A model generated the notes under the pieces. It saw only the letters and a list, made by a program, of their open reading frames with translations. It ran no database searches and was not told the DNA's origin. A stretch of 64,000 nucleotides of DNA from G965197555 sp965197555. Lineage in GTDB: Bacteria; Chloroflexota; Dehalococcoidia; Lucifugimonadales; UBA3495. Location of the stretch: contig OZ240213.1 of the NCBI GenBank assembly GCA_965197555.1, positions 1,612,001-1,676,000 of the forward strand, read 5' to 3'. The position numbers and the translations under genes were made by a program. Shown piece after piece: positions 16,059-24,704 of the stretch (position 1 is its first letter; the number at the start of each line of letters is the position of its first letter).

Positions 16059-16083
16059 GGTCACGTCCAGGAGCCCCGGACTG

Positions 16084-16605
16084 ATGCGAGTACTGGGCAT
16101 TGACCCGGGCACAGTCCGAATGGGGTTCGGGGTGATAGATGAAGCGCCTACGCCGGTGGTCCAAGACTTCGGAGTGGTGACCCTTCCTGGCTCCATGGCG
16201 TTGGAGCACCGCCTATACCAGCTCTTCACTCACGTTTCCAACATGATCAGCGTTTTTCAACCCACGGTTGTGGCAGTGGAGGATGGATTTGTGGGCGAAG
16301 GGGCAAGGCGTTTCATCAAGCCAGCCATCGCCCTGGGGCAGGCTCAAGGCGTGGTTCTAATCAGCGCTGCCAGCCACGGTATACCAGTATTCAGATATAC
16401 CCCAGCCCAGGTCAAACAGGCGATTACCGATTATGGCGCGGCGCCCAAAGGCCAAGTCCGGGAAGCTATCGCAGCTACCCTGGGGTTGGCGTCCCCCCCG
16501 GAGACAGACGCCGCGGATGCCTTGTCAGTATGCATTTGTCATTTGAGCCAGGCTCGAGCTGTCAAGGTATTGGGCCGGGAAATCGCCCCCGGTTCGGAGA
16601 CATAG
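16084..16605 (+). CDS. ruvC: crossover junction endodeoxyribonuclease RuvC
   Basis: 173 residues from the ATG at 16084; a longer open frame upstream is the shadow of yebC. RuvC cuts Holliday junctions. The acidic active-site residues are visible as Asp7 (GIDPGT), Glu in VAVEDGF, and the C-terminal Asp pair in TDAADALSV. It lies between yebC and ruvA, with only 3 nt before the ruvA GTG. RuvC normally acts on junctions held by RuvAB. Confidence 0.95.
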   Translation: MRVLGIDPGTVRMGFGVIDEAPTPVVQDFGVVTLPGSMALEHRLYQLFTHVSNMISVFQPTVVAVEDGFVGEGARRFIKPAIALGQAQGVVLISAASHGIPVFRYTPAQVKQAITDYGAAPKGQVREAIAATLGLASPPETDAADALSVCICHLSQARAVKVLGREIAPGSET

Positions 16606-16608
16606 AGG

Positions 16609-17187
16609 GTGATCGTCGGCGTCAAGGGACTCCTGGATGCGGTGGGCCCAGACTGGGTTTATCTGCAACTTGGTGGGGTCACCCTACAAGTATTCGTACC
16701 GTCCAGCGCGATCAGTAACCTGGGCCCAATTGGTAGTCAGGTCCAGTTGTACACCGACCTCAGAATCCGGGACGAACAACCGGTCCTATTCGGGTTCCCC
16801 AGCGCCGCCTCCTTGGAGCTGTTCGCTTTGCTGACCGGTGTATCCGGTGTGGGGCCACGGCTGGCACTGGCGCTCTTGTCCACCCTCGGCGCTCCGGGGT
16901 TGCGCCAAGCCATCGCTTCGGGCGACATGGCTGCCCTCGCTTCCGCTCCCGGCGTTGGTGGGCGCACCTCCGGCCGAATCATTCTGGAGCTGAAGGGCAA
17001 GGTGGAGGAGCAGGATATCGATGTGATTCCCATGGCCAGCGATGACGCCCAAGTTATAGCCGCCCTTGCGGCGTTGGGCTATTCAACCAACGAAGCAAGA
17101 AGGGCGGTCTCCACTCTGGAAAAAGACCCGGTACTGACTCTAGAGGACCGGATTAGGCTGGCGTTACAAAAGATAGGATCGGGGTGA
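16609..17187 (+). CDS. ruvA: Holliday junction branch migration protein RuvA
   Basis: 192 residues from a GTG start. The N-terminal OB domain (IVGVKGLLDAVGPDWVYLQLGGV), the two helix-hairpin-helix motifs (LTGVSGVGPRLALALL and LASAPGVGGRTSGRIILEL) and the C-terminal RuvB-binding domain (VIAALAALGYSTNEARRAV) are all present. RuvA recognises the four-way junction and loads RuvB. ruvB is not the next gene; uvrB follows instead. Confidence 0.95.
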   Translation: MIVGVKGLLDAVGPDWVYLQLGGVTLQVFVPSSAISNLGPIGSQVQLYTDLRIRDEQPVLFGFPSAASLELFALLTGVSGVGPRLALALLSTLGAPGLRQAIASGDMAALASAPGVGGRTSGRIILELKGKVEEQDIDVIPMASDDAQVIAALAALGYSTNEARRAVSTLEKDPVLTLEDRIRLALQKIGSG

Positions 17188-17208
17188 AGATACGGCGGGG
17201 CAGCCTGA

Positions 17209-17214
17209 TATAAT
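17209..17214 (+). promoter_or_regulatory. -10 element before uvrB
   Basis: A perfect TATAAT lies 71 nt before the uvrB ATG in the gap after ruvA. The -35 region is poor, so the strength or regulation (for example damage-inducible) is open. No LexA-like palindrome is obvious. Confidence 0.45.
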
Positions 17215-17279
17215 TAAGTTGTTATATCCCAGGTGTGAGGTCTCCATCATAGACCAGCTAGGCCCGTTGGGTTCCTGAA

Positions 17280-19313
17280 ATGCCAGACTTCCAATTAGTA
17301 TCCGACTTCAAGATGACGGGGGACCAACCCGCGGCAGTGGCGAGCTTGTCTAAAGCAGTCCAGGAGGGGATGTCCCGCCAGACGTTATTGGGAGTAACCG
17401 GCAGCGGCAAAACATTCACCATGGCGAACATAGTCCAAGAGGTGCAACGGCCCACTCTGGTTATGGCCCACAACAAGACTCTGGCCGCCCAGCTAGCGAC
17501 TGAGTTTAAAGAGTTCTTTCCCCACAATGCAGTGGAGTACTTCGTCTCCTACTATGACTACTATCAGCCAGAGGCTTACGTGCCTCAGTCGGACACCTAT
17601 ATCGAGAAGGACGCCAGCATCAACGAGGAGCTTGACAAGCTGCGTCTTTCGGCGACGACCTCCCTTCTGACCCGCCGCGACGTGTTGATCGTCGCTTCAG
17701 TGTCTTGCATCTACGGCCTTGGCGACCCGGAGGACTACTTCCATTTCGTGGCCCGCTTGCAGGTGGGTGACATAAGGAACCGCAGCCAGCTAGTCCGCCA
17801 ACTTGTGGACATGCAGTATGATCGCAACGATACCGATCTCGCTCGGGGTAGGTTCCGGGTGCGAGGCGACATCATTGAGCTCGTACCTGCTTATGGGGAG
17901 GCGGCAGTCAGAATTCAGTTCTTCGGCGACGAAATTGAGCGCATCGTTGAACTGGACCCCCTCACCGGGGAGGTATTGGGCGAAAAGTCGGACTTGTTCA
18001 TTTTTCCGGCCAACCACTTTGTGACTCCCAAGGAGAAGCTGGAGTTGGCCGTTGCCGACATTAAGATCGAGCTTGAGGAGCAACTCGCCGACTTGAGGGG
18101 CCGAGGCAAGGTGCTGGAGGCGGCGCGGTTGGAGAGTCGCACCCACTATGACCTGGAGATGCTCCAAGAAACCGGCTTCTGCTCCGGAGTTGAAAACTAC
18201 GCCAGACACCTGTCCCGCCGGGCCCCGGGCAGCGCCCCTTGGACCTTGCTGGACTATTTCCCGGAAGACTTTCTGATGTTCGTCGACGAGTCCCACATGA
18301 CTTTGCCTCAAGTCCGGGGTATGTACCACGGCGACGTCTCTCGGAAACGCACTCTGGTGGACTTTGGGTTCCGCCTCCCGTCGGCCCTGGACAACCGGCC
18401 TTTAAACTTTGAGGAATACGATTCCCACATCAACCAGGTCATCTACGTTTCGGCCACGCCGGGGCCCTATGAAATGGAGCATAGCTACGCGGTTGTGGAA
18501 CAGGTGATTCGCCCCACCGGCCTGCTCGACCCCACTATCGAAGTCAAGCCCACCGAAGGTCAGATCGACGATCTGCTTCAACAAATCAAAGTGCGCGTCG
18601 ATCGGGCCGAGCGCTGTTTGGTGACGACTTTGACCAAGCGCATGGCCGAAGAGCTAGCGGACTATCTTTCGGAGATGGGCGTCCGAAACCACTACTTGCA
18701 CTCGGATATCCAAACCCTGGACCGGGTGGAAATCCTTCGAGACCTGCGTCTGGGTGTTTACGACGTGATCGTGGGGATAAACCTGCTGCGGGAGGGATTG
18801 GACCTGCCGGAGGTCAGCCTGGTGGCCATCCTGGACGCCGACAAAGAAGGCTACCTGCGCTCGGACACGTCACTGATTCAGACCATCGGGCGGGCAGCCC
18901 GGCATTCCAACGGACATGTGATCATGTACGCCGACCGGTTGACCGATTCCATGAAACAAGCGGTCGACGAGACTTACCGCCGAAGAAAGATTCAAGACGT
19001 TTACAACGAGAAGTACGGGATCCAGCCCCAGAGCATCCAGAAAGAGGTCCACGACATCACCGAGGGTATCAAGGCCATCGCCGAAAACCGGGCCAGGTAC
19101 AATGTGGTACGGCAGGAGATGTCCCGCGCTGACATGTACCGGGTGGTGAAAGACCTGGAAGTGCAGATGAAGGAAGCGGCCCGGAACTTGCAATTCGAAA
19201 AGGCCGCCCAATTCCGCGACGAGATCTTCGAGCTAAGGCGTCTGCTGGCCCTGGAGGAAAAGACCATCGGCCCCGCTGCATTCGAGCCTGAGTTGGAGGC
19301 GTCAAGGCCCTAG
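17280..19313 (+). CDS. uvrB: excinuclease ABC subunit UvrB
   Basis: 677 residues, standard length. Walker A is VTGSGKTFTMAN; the beta-hairpin region YYDYYQPEAYVPQSDTYIEKD, the motif FVDESHMTLPQ, helicase motif VI (QTIGRAARHSNG) and the C-terminal UVR domain (LEVQMKEAARNLQFEKAAQFRDEI) are all there. UvrB verifies lesions for nucleotide excision repair with UvrA and UvrC, which are not in the window. Confidence 0.98.
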   Translation: MPDFQLVSDFKMTGDQPAAVASLSKAVQEGMSRQTLLGVTGSGKTFTMANIVQEVQRPTLVMAHNKTLAAQLATEFKEFFPHNAVEYFVSYYDYYQPEAYVPQSDTYIEKDASINEELDKLRLSATTSLLTRRDVLIVASVSCIYGLGDPEDYFHFVARLQVGDIRNRSQLVRQLVDMQYDRNDTDLARGRFRVRGDIIELVPAYGEAAVRIQFFGDEIERIVELDPLTGEVLGEKSDLFIFPANHFVTPKEKLELAVADIKIELEEQLADLRGRGKVLEAARLESRTHYDLEMLQETGFCSGVENYARHLSRRAPGSAPWTLLDYFPEDFLMFVDESHMTLPQVRGMYHGDVSRKRTLVDFGFRLPSALDNRPLNFEEYDSHINQVIYVSATPGPYEMEHSYAVVEQVIRPTGLLDPTIEVKPTEGQIDDLLQQIKVRVDRAERCLVTTLTKRMAEELADYLSEMGVRNHYLHSDIQTLDRVEILRDLRLGVYDVIVGINLLREGLDLPEVSLVAILDADKEGYLRSDTSLIQTIGRAARHSNGHVIMYADRLTDSMKQAVDETYRRRKIQDVYNEKYGIQPQSIQKEVHDITEGIKAIAENRARYNVVRQEMSRADMYRVVKDLEVQMKEAARNLQFEKAAQFRDEIFELRRLLALEEKTIGPAAFEPELEASRP

Positions 19314-19402
19314 AATCGCTAGTCTAAGGAGTGTCCTTGAAGCCATCTCCCTCGGAGACCAGTCCGGGCCTGGTGAGACAACTACCCCGTCTCCCCATTA
19401 CC

Positions 19403-20254
19403 TCATCCTTTCTCCACCAGCCTGTGCAGTTGCTGTAACACCTTCCCGTTCTCCTCGGTGGAGAAATTGTCCACGGTGTAAACGGCTTCTCCAGTGGTAC
19501 CGTCTACCACGACTCCGTTGTCAACCAGCCGCTGTATCAAGTCCGTTTCGTGGTCCACGGTAGGAAGTAGATTGCGGCCCACCAGCCTGGATAAGGCCGC
19601 CACCAGGCCATAGCCGCCCCAGTTGGATACGCTGGCGATGACCAACCGGTCCACTTGAGTAATGGCCGGGCTCTGGGGGAGCCGCTCTACTGTGGGGATT
19701 ACTTGGGCCAGGTTGCCCATACCGATTTCGTTGCCGCCGTCTCCGATGCCTACCGAAGGAATGCCGGCTTCGAAGAGATAGTCCAACCGCGCCGTGTGGG
19801 GTGTAATGTCCGCGTCCCGCATATTCAGATAGGTGTCCGAGCGGGTCCGCCCGGAGCGTTCGATGGAGATCAGCAGCGAGGGGTCCAGACGGTCCAGCAA
19901 CCGGCTCGCGTGCTGTTGGCTATCAGCAATTTCGGTGATGGGGAAGTCGACGACCTCTATTTGGCCGCTCACTGAGTCTCTGAGTGTCGGGGCGCCATAC
20001 ACATCAGTGATATAGCTTACTTTTCGCCCCAGGGTTTCAAGAGCATTCCCGATAGCGATAGCTCCGGGAGGGCCATCAGTCTCCGGCTTGCCCGCCATCA
20101 AAATATAGAAGCCGGTGGTTATAGCTGTAGCCCCGCGGTGGTCCAATACGTATTGGGCCGCCTGGGTGCAATAGTCGGATGGCAGGTGGGGTCGCAGCGC
20201 GGCGACTCCTCTTTTGTCCTGCTGGAGAATAATATCTTCGATGGTGTCCGGCAT
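19403..20254 (-). CDS. DUF4392 protein, catalytic half of D-glutamate cyclase
   Basis: 283 residues of the DUF4392 family. Recognisable parts are GFYILMAGKPETDGPPGAIAIG, LISIERSGRTRSDTYLNMR and GIPSVGIGDGGNEIGMGN. In vertebrates this domain is fused to a DUF1445 domain in DGLUCY, which cyclises D-glutamate to 5-oxo-D-proline. Here the DUF1445 partner is the separate gene 44 nt upstream, so the pair is likely one two-subunit enzyme. Function is inferred from that fusion. Confidence 0.85.
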   Translation of the reverse strand: MPDTIEDIILQQDKRGVAALRPHLPSDYCTQAAQYVLDHRGATAITTGFYILMAGKPETDGPPGAIAIGNALETLGRKVSYITDVYGAPTLRDSVSGQIEVVDFPITEIADSQQHASRLLDRLDPSLLISIERSGRTRSDTYLNMRDADITPHTARLDYLFEAGIPSVGIGDGGNEIGMGNLAQVIPTVERLPQSPAITQVDRLVIASVSNWGGYGLVAALSRLVGRNLLPTVDHETDLIQRLVDNGVVVDGTTGEAVYTVDNFSTEENGKVLQQLHRLVEKG

Positions 20255-20298
20255 TTCTACTCATCCAAAAGGCCTACTGAGGGGCTGAGAGCTGGCGG

Positions 20299-21093
20299 TT
20301 AAATCACAGCGTAGTCAGCGTCCCGCTGGTCGGTTATAAACATGCGTCCCGGCGCGTGGGTGATCATCAAGGGTGGTTTGCAGTTGAGGGCCACCGCCTG
20401 TGGGGTCACTCCGCAGGCCCAGAATACCGGCTCCTCGTCGTCGAGGACCTCAACCGGGTCCCCGAAATCTGGCCTGTCCAGGTTCTTGATGCCGATGGCC
20501 GATGGGTCGCCGATGTGGACCGGCGCCCCATGGGTGGCCGGAAACCGGGAGGTTACTTGAACGGCCCGCACAATCTGCTGCCGTTTAATCGGCCGCATGC
20601 TCACCACCATAGGCCCGGAGAATACCCCCGAAGGAGCGGTGGGAATATTAGTGGTGTACATGGATACATTGTTCCCGCGCTCCTGATGCCGCAGCGGGAT
20701 GCCGGCATCAACCATGGCTGTTTCGAAGGAAAAACTGCAGCCCAACAAGAAGGAAACCAGATCGGCCCGCCAGTAGGGGACCAGGGAGTCGACTTCAGCA
20801 ACAAGCTCCCCGTTCTCGTACACTCGGTAACCAGCCGCATCAGTGCGAATGTCTGCTCCGGGAGATGTCAACGCTGGCTCGGTCTGACCACCTTCGATAA
20901 CCTCCAGCAACGGACAGGGCTTGGGGTTCCGCTGGCAAAAAAGCAGGAACTCAAAGGCCAGGTCACGAGGAATTATGGCCAAATTCGCTTGCACGTAGCC
21001 CGGCGCGATGCCGGAGGTCACCCCCCTCCACTGTCCGGACCGGATCAATTTTCGCACCTCTCGCCCCGTCTTGGGCAGCACCTGGGTGCTCAT
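20299..21093 (-). CDS. DUF1445 family protein (YcsI-like putative hydro-lyase)
   Basis: 264 residues of the DUF1445/YcsI family. Signature segments are REVRKLIRSGQWRGVTSGIAPGYVQANLAI, RNPKPCPLLEVIEGGQ, YWRADLVSFLLGCSFSFE and HAPGRMFITD. It is co-directional with DUF4392 downstream and shares a promoter. The two domains are fused in animal D-glutamate cyclase, which supports a shared role in D-glutamate breakdown, perhaps recycling peptidoglycan or environmental D-amino acids (inference). Confidence 0.88.
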   Translation of the reverse strand: MSTQVLPKTGREVRKLIRSGQWRGVTSGIAPGYVQANLAIIPRDLAFEFLLFCQRNPKPCPLLEVIEGGQTEPALTSPGADIRTDAAGYRVYENGELVAEVDSLVPYWRADLVSFLLGCSFSFETAMVDAGIPLRHQERGNNVSMYTTNIPTAPSGVFSGPMVVSMRPIKRQQIVRAVQVTSRFPATHGAPVHIGDPSAIGIKNLDRPDFGDPVEVLDDEEPVFWACGVTPQAVALNCKPPLMITHAPGRMFITDQRDADYAVI

Positions 21094-21143
21094 GCGCCTA
21101 CTCCACGTCTAATGATTGAAATTAACCAAGCCCTAATAATCCC

Positions 21144-21172
21144 ATGATAGTTGGCGCCTCCCACACCGTCAA
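21144..21172 (-). promoter_or_regulatory. promoter of the DUF1445-DUF4392 operon
   Basis: On the minus strand: TTGACG (21167-21172), a 17-nt spacer, TATCAT (21144-21149). It lies about 50 nt before the DUF1445 start codon. Confidence 0.65.
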
Positions 21173-21188
21173 TCGCTGCTCCACCCAC

Positions 21189-21388
21189 GTAATTGTTGAG
21201 ACTCGACGATTAGTTCCCGCCGCCGCGCCGTCGTTCCGGCCCCCGTATCAAGTACGGGGCAAGCTTTAAGCCGGAATCCAAGAGCGTTCCCAAACAACAA
21301 CGTTTCTTATCCTCGGCTTTTTTGGATTCCCACTTTCGTGGGAATGACGGGGGGGGGGGGGGAGAACTGAATAACTCTGAACAGTTAC
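21189..21388. repeat. MITE-like element, copy 2 (200 bp)
   Basis: Second copy of the element at 13359-13556, same orientation and clearly alignable end to end. It has two perfect 7-bp hairpins inside: CCCCGTA-TCAAG-TACGGGG and TTCCCAC-TTTC-GTGGGAA. The right end CTGAACAGTTAC is intact; the left end GTAATTGTTGAG has diverged. A run of 14 G bases at 21349-21362 lies inside it. Confidence 0.75.
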
Positions 21389-21462
21389 CCCCGGTGTTGA
21401 AAGCCGCCGTTTGATTCGGTGTTATACTTTTTGTAGCAAACTGATCATTCTGGGTTTAGCTT

Positions 21463-22131
21463 GTGTCCTGCCTGTACTTGCTAGCTAACAGCACCAATGG
21501 CACCGGTCCGCTGGAAGAGGTCATCCACCGGGCGGGCTTCTCCTGCCAGGTGGCCCATAACATGGTGGAGCTGGAAAACGGCGCCGCGCGTGGGGAGGCT
21601 GAGGCGGTGCTGCTAGACCTGGAGTCGTTCGGTGACTCCGAAGCCAGCCGGGCCATAAACCGGTGTCACCAACTTAAGCTGCCCGTCGTCGCGGTTGTGT
21701 CCCGGAACATGGCCAATGAGTATGACCCATCGTTAAACCCCGACGAGTTGGTGTTCAATCCAATCCAGGACGGGGAACTCCTGGCCAGGGTAAGACAAGC
21801 CATTTATCGGGTTCAGGGGTCATCCGGGTCCGAGATATTGAAGATTGGGGACATAACTGTAGACCTGGGAAGGTACGAAGTCACCGTGGCGGGACGGCGG
21901 GTATCCCTTACGTACAAGGAGTTCCAGCTACTGGTATTGCTGGCCTCCAATCCGGGTAGGGTGTACTCCCGGGAGTCATTGCTGAGCCAGGTTTGGGGGT
22001 ACGACTACTTGGGTGGAACGCGGACCGTAGACGTCCATGTTCGCCGCTTGCGGTCCAAGATTGAAGGCCCGGACCGCTCCTACATCGAGACCATCTATCT
22101 AGTTGGCTACAGATTCAAAGCTGTTTCTTGA
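21463..22131 (+). CDS. OmpR/PhoB-family regulator with degenerate receiver domain
   Basis: 222 residues from a GTG. The C-terminal winged helix (about residues 125-222) is typical: LTYKEFQLLVLLASNPGRVYSRESLL, then WGYDY, VDVHVRRLRSKIE and GYRFK. The N-terminal half has the receiver fold length, with an Asp in AVLLDLESF at the phosphorylation position. It lacks the usual N-terminal acidic pair (MSCLYLLANS instead of a DDE-type start) and the conserved Lys (FNPI instead of KPF). It may therefore act without phosphorylation. No histidine kinase gene is adjacent. It converges on recG with a 15-nt gap. Confidence 0.88.
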   Translation: MSCLYLLANSTNGTGPLEEVIHRAGFSCQVAHNMVELENGAARGEAEAVLLDLESFGDSEASRAINRCHQLKLPVVAVVSRNMANEYDPSLNPDELVFNPIQDGELLARVRQAIYRVQGSSGSEILKIGDITVDLGRYEVTVAGRRVSLTYKEFQLLVLLASNPGRVYSRESLLSQVWGYDYLGGTRTVDVHVRRLRSKIEGPDRSYIETIYLVGYRFKAVS

Positions 22132-22146
22132 GCAGACAGCTATATC

Positions 22147-24684
22147 TCAACTGGCTTCATCGCTGACCTGGTCGAGGAAACCAGCTACCCGAGCGGCTAA
22201 CGCCTCGTGCTCAGGCGACTTTAGATCCGGGTCCAGAGCAATCAGCGCAGCAGCTTCCTTGCGGGCTGTTTCCAGCAATTTCACATCGGATAGGTGGGCC
22301 ATTCGCAGATTGGGCAGGCCGCTTTGCCTGGTGCCGAAGTAGTCGCCGGGCCCCCGAAGCTCCAGGTCGACTTCGGCGAGGCGGAAGCCATCGTGAATAT
22401 TTTCCAGCGCCGATAGCCGCTCCTTAGCTACTTCGGACGGCGTGTCCGACACCAGTAAGCAGTAGCTCTTGTGCTCGCCACGGCCGACCCTGCCGCGAAA
22501 CTGGTGAAGCTGCGCTAAGCCGAACCTCTCAGCCCCTTCGATTAGCATCAAGGTTGCGTTGGCTACGTCGATGCCAACCTCAACCACCGCCGTGGAAACA
22601 AGAATGTCCAAGTCACCATCGCGAAAACTCCGCATTACGCGCTCTTTATCTTTGGCGGACATGCGCCCGTGCAAGAGTCCAAGCTTTAGGTCGGGGAATA
22701 CATCCTTAGATAGACGCTGGAATTGTTCGGTGGCCGCCGCAGCCTCAATGGCGTCAGACTCCTCTACTAGCGGACAGATGACAAATGCTTGCCTCCCCTC
22801 CTGGACCTGCTTGCGCAGGAAGCCGTAGGCGGCCTGGCGCCGCTCCCCGGCTAGCCAACGGGTCGCAATCTGCTGCCGTCCTGCTGGCAACTCATCTATG
22901 GTGGATATCTCCAAGTCGCCGTAAAGGGTTAGCGACAGGGTGCGCGGGATGGGAGTGGCGGACATAAGCAAGGTGTGGGGCGCTTCAGCGCCTCGTTTCC
23001 TTAAAGCGGCCCTCTGCAGGACTCCGAACCGATGCTGCTCGTCGGCTACGGCCAAAGCTAGATTAGGTAGGCTGACTCCTTCTTGGATAAGGGCGTGAGT
23101 CCCGATGATCAAGTCCAGGGTTCCGTCGGAGGCCATTTGGGTCAACTCCCGTCTCCACGACTGGCGGGTGCTGCCGGTAAGCAGTCCAACCGATACTGGC
23201 CGATCCATGGACTCCAAGTACACCGAGATAAGATAGTCCGATTGGACCGGCCGGGCCATTCCGCTCAGCAGGTTGCCCACGGTTTGGAAGTGTTGTTCAG
23301 CCAGAACCTCCGTGGGGACCATAATGGCGCCCTGGTAGCCGGCCGCCGCCACCGTCAGCAGCGCGGCCAGCGCCACTACTGTCTTGCCGCTGCCTACCTC
23401 GCCCTGAAGCAGCCGGTTCATCGGAGGTGTGCCCCGGCTCATGTCCTCCAAGGTCTCCCTAATGCACCGGTCTTGGGCCGCTGTGAGCCGAAACGATAGG
23501 GAGTCAAAAAAACCTTCCAGAACGCGTCGGTCAATGTTTATGGGGACTCCTTCGACGTCCTGGGTGTGGAGCCGCTTCCTAGCAAACACCGCTAATTGCA
23601 AAGTGAATAGTTCGTCAAAGGCCAGCCGCTCGCGGGCAGACTCCCAGGCCGATAGATCGTCTGGATAATGGGCCTCGTGGATAGCCTCTTGGAGGGGAAT
23701 CAAATGAGCCCGGTCCATAACATCGGGGGCCAATGTCTCTTCAATTCCGCCAAGCCAATTATTCAAGGCTTGCCAGGTCAACCGCCGCAGGTTCCGTCCT
23801 GTCAGGCCCTCGGTCAGGGGATAAACAGGGACCAAGCGGCCGGTGTGGACTGGGGCCTGTGCCGACTCCATCAAATCGTATTCCGGTGATTCGAATACGA
23901 TCTGGCCGCGGAACACGTCCGCTTTACCGCTTATCGCGACCAGAGAATTCGGCTTGAGGGTTCTTGCCATATAACGTTGTCCGAACCAAATAACCCGGAC
24001 GTTGCCTGTTTCGTCGCTTAACACGGCTTCGGTGTCCATGCGCCGCCCCTTGGGCCCCTGAGCGATGGTGCGGGCTTCCCAGACCCTTCCGATGAGGGTG
24101 CATTCCTCGTTGGGAACAATTCCTGATACCTTGACGAGTCTGGAATAGTCCAAGTGCCTCCGGGGGAAGAGGTACAGCAGGTCCCTGACAGTCGACACGT
24201 CTAGTCGTTGGAGCTTTTGGGACAGCTTGGTGTCCACTCCCTGCAGCATATTCACCGGCGCGTCCACGGTCAGACTGGGAGGGGGAGAGCGGAACTTTGA
24301 AGACCGGGCCTCAGTCTCTTGATTAGCCTCGGGAGTTCTATCTGAGTAGGCTGCGTCATCCGGCTGGGCCGTCGGAGAGGCGACGTCAGGCGTTAGAGGC
24401 GTTAGATCGGAAGCCGAGGATTCTTCACCAGCCAGCAGGCGTAGCCATTGGTCCGACCATTGGCGGCGTTGCTCGGGGGGCATCGCAGCGTAGGAGGACT
24501 GGGACAGATAGCCGACAAGCTCCAGTTCTTGTAAGTGGGACTGTAGATCGTCGGCCCAATGCTGTAAGAACTTGTCCAGTCCACCAACGACGGCAGTATT
24601 GTCAAAGCCGCGGGACTGTTCTAGCTTGAGGATGTTCCGAAGGGGGTCCAACCAGGGGAGTGGGCTCGGCTTTCGGGAGGCCAT
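22147..24684 (-). CDS. recG: ATP-dependent DNA helicase RecG
   Basis: 845 residues, about 150 longer than the E. coli protein because of an N-terminal extension (residues 1-150), as in many Chloroflexota and Gram-positives. The wedge OB domain includes VRVIWFGQRYMARTL. The motor has Walker A GEVGSGKTVVALAAL, DEQHRFG (DExH box), LLMSATPIPRTLSLTLYGD and HQFRGRVGRGEHKSYCLL. RecG rewinds stalled forks and D-loops. It is the last gene of the fakA-fakB-recG unit, 20 nt after fakB. Confidence 0.97.
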   Translation of the reverse strand: MASRKPSPLPWLDPLRNILKLEQSRGFDNTAVVGGLDKFLQHWADDLQSHLQELELVGYLSQSSYAAMPPEQRRQWSDQWLRLLAGEESSASDLTPLTPDVASPTAQPDDAAYSDRTPEANQETEARSSKFRSPPPSLTVDAPVNMLQGVDTKLSQKLQRLDVSTVRDLLYLFPRRHLDYSRLVKVSGIVPNEECTLIGRVWEARTIAQGPKGRRMDTEAVLSDETGNVRVIWFGQRYMARTLKPNSLVAISGKADVFRGQIVFESPEYDLMESAQAPVHTGRLVPVYPLTEGLTGRNLRRLTWQALNNWLGGIEETLAPDVMDRAHLIPLQEAIHEAHYPDDLSAWESARERLAFDELFTLQLAVFARKRLHTQDVEGVPINIDRRVLEGFFDSLSFRLTAAQDRCIRETLEDMSRGTPPMNRLLQGEVGSGKTVVALAALLTVAAAGYQGAIMVPTEVLAEQHFQTVGNLLSGMARPVQSDYLISVYLESMDRPVSVGLLTGSTRQSWRRELTQMASDGTLDLIIGTHALIQEGVSLPNLALAVADEQHRFGVLQRAALRKRGAEAPHTLLMSATPIPRTLSLTLYGDLEISTIDELPAGRQQIATRWLAGERRQAAYGFLRKQVQEGRQAFVICPLVEESDAIEAAAATEQFQRLSKDVFPDLKLGLLHGRMSAKDKERVMRSFRDGDLDILVSTAVVEVGIDVANATLMLIEGAERFGLAQLHQFRGRVGRGEHKSYCLLVSDTPSEVAKERLSALENIHDGFRLAEVDLELRGPGDYFGTRQSGLPNLRMAHLSDVKLLETARKEAAALIALDPDLKSPEHEALAARVAGFLDQVSDEAS

Positions 24685-24704
24685 CAGAATTTTAGTATAT
24701 CACC

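Noticed and set aside
15847..16083. Longer RuvC with an 80-residue N-terminal extension
   Set aside because: The extra sequence is yebC read in another frame; the conserved RuvC start is at 16084.
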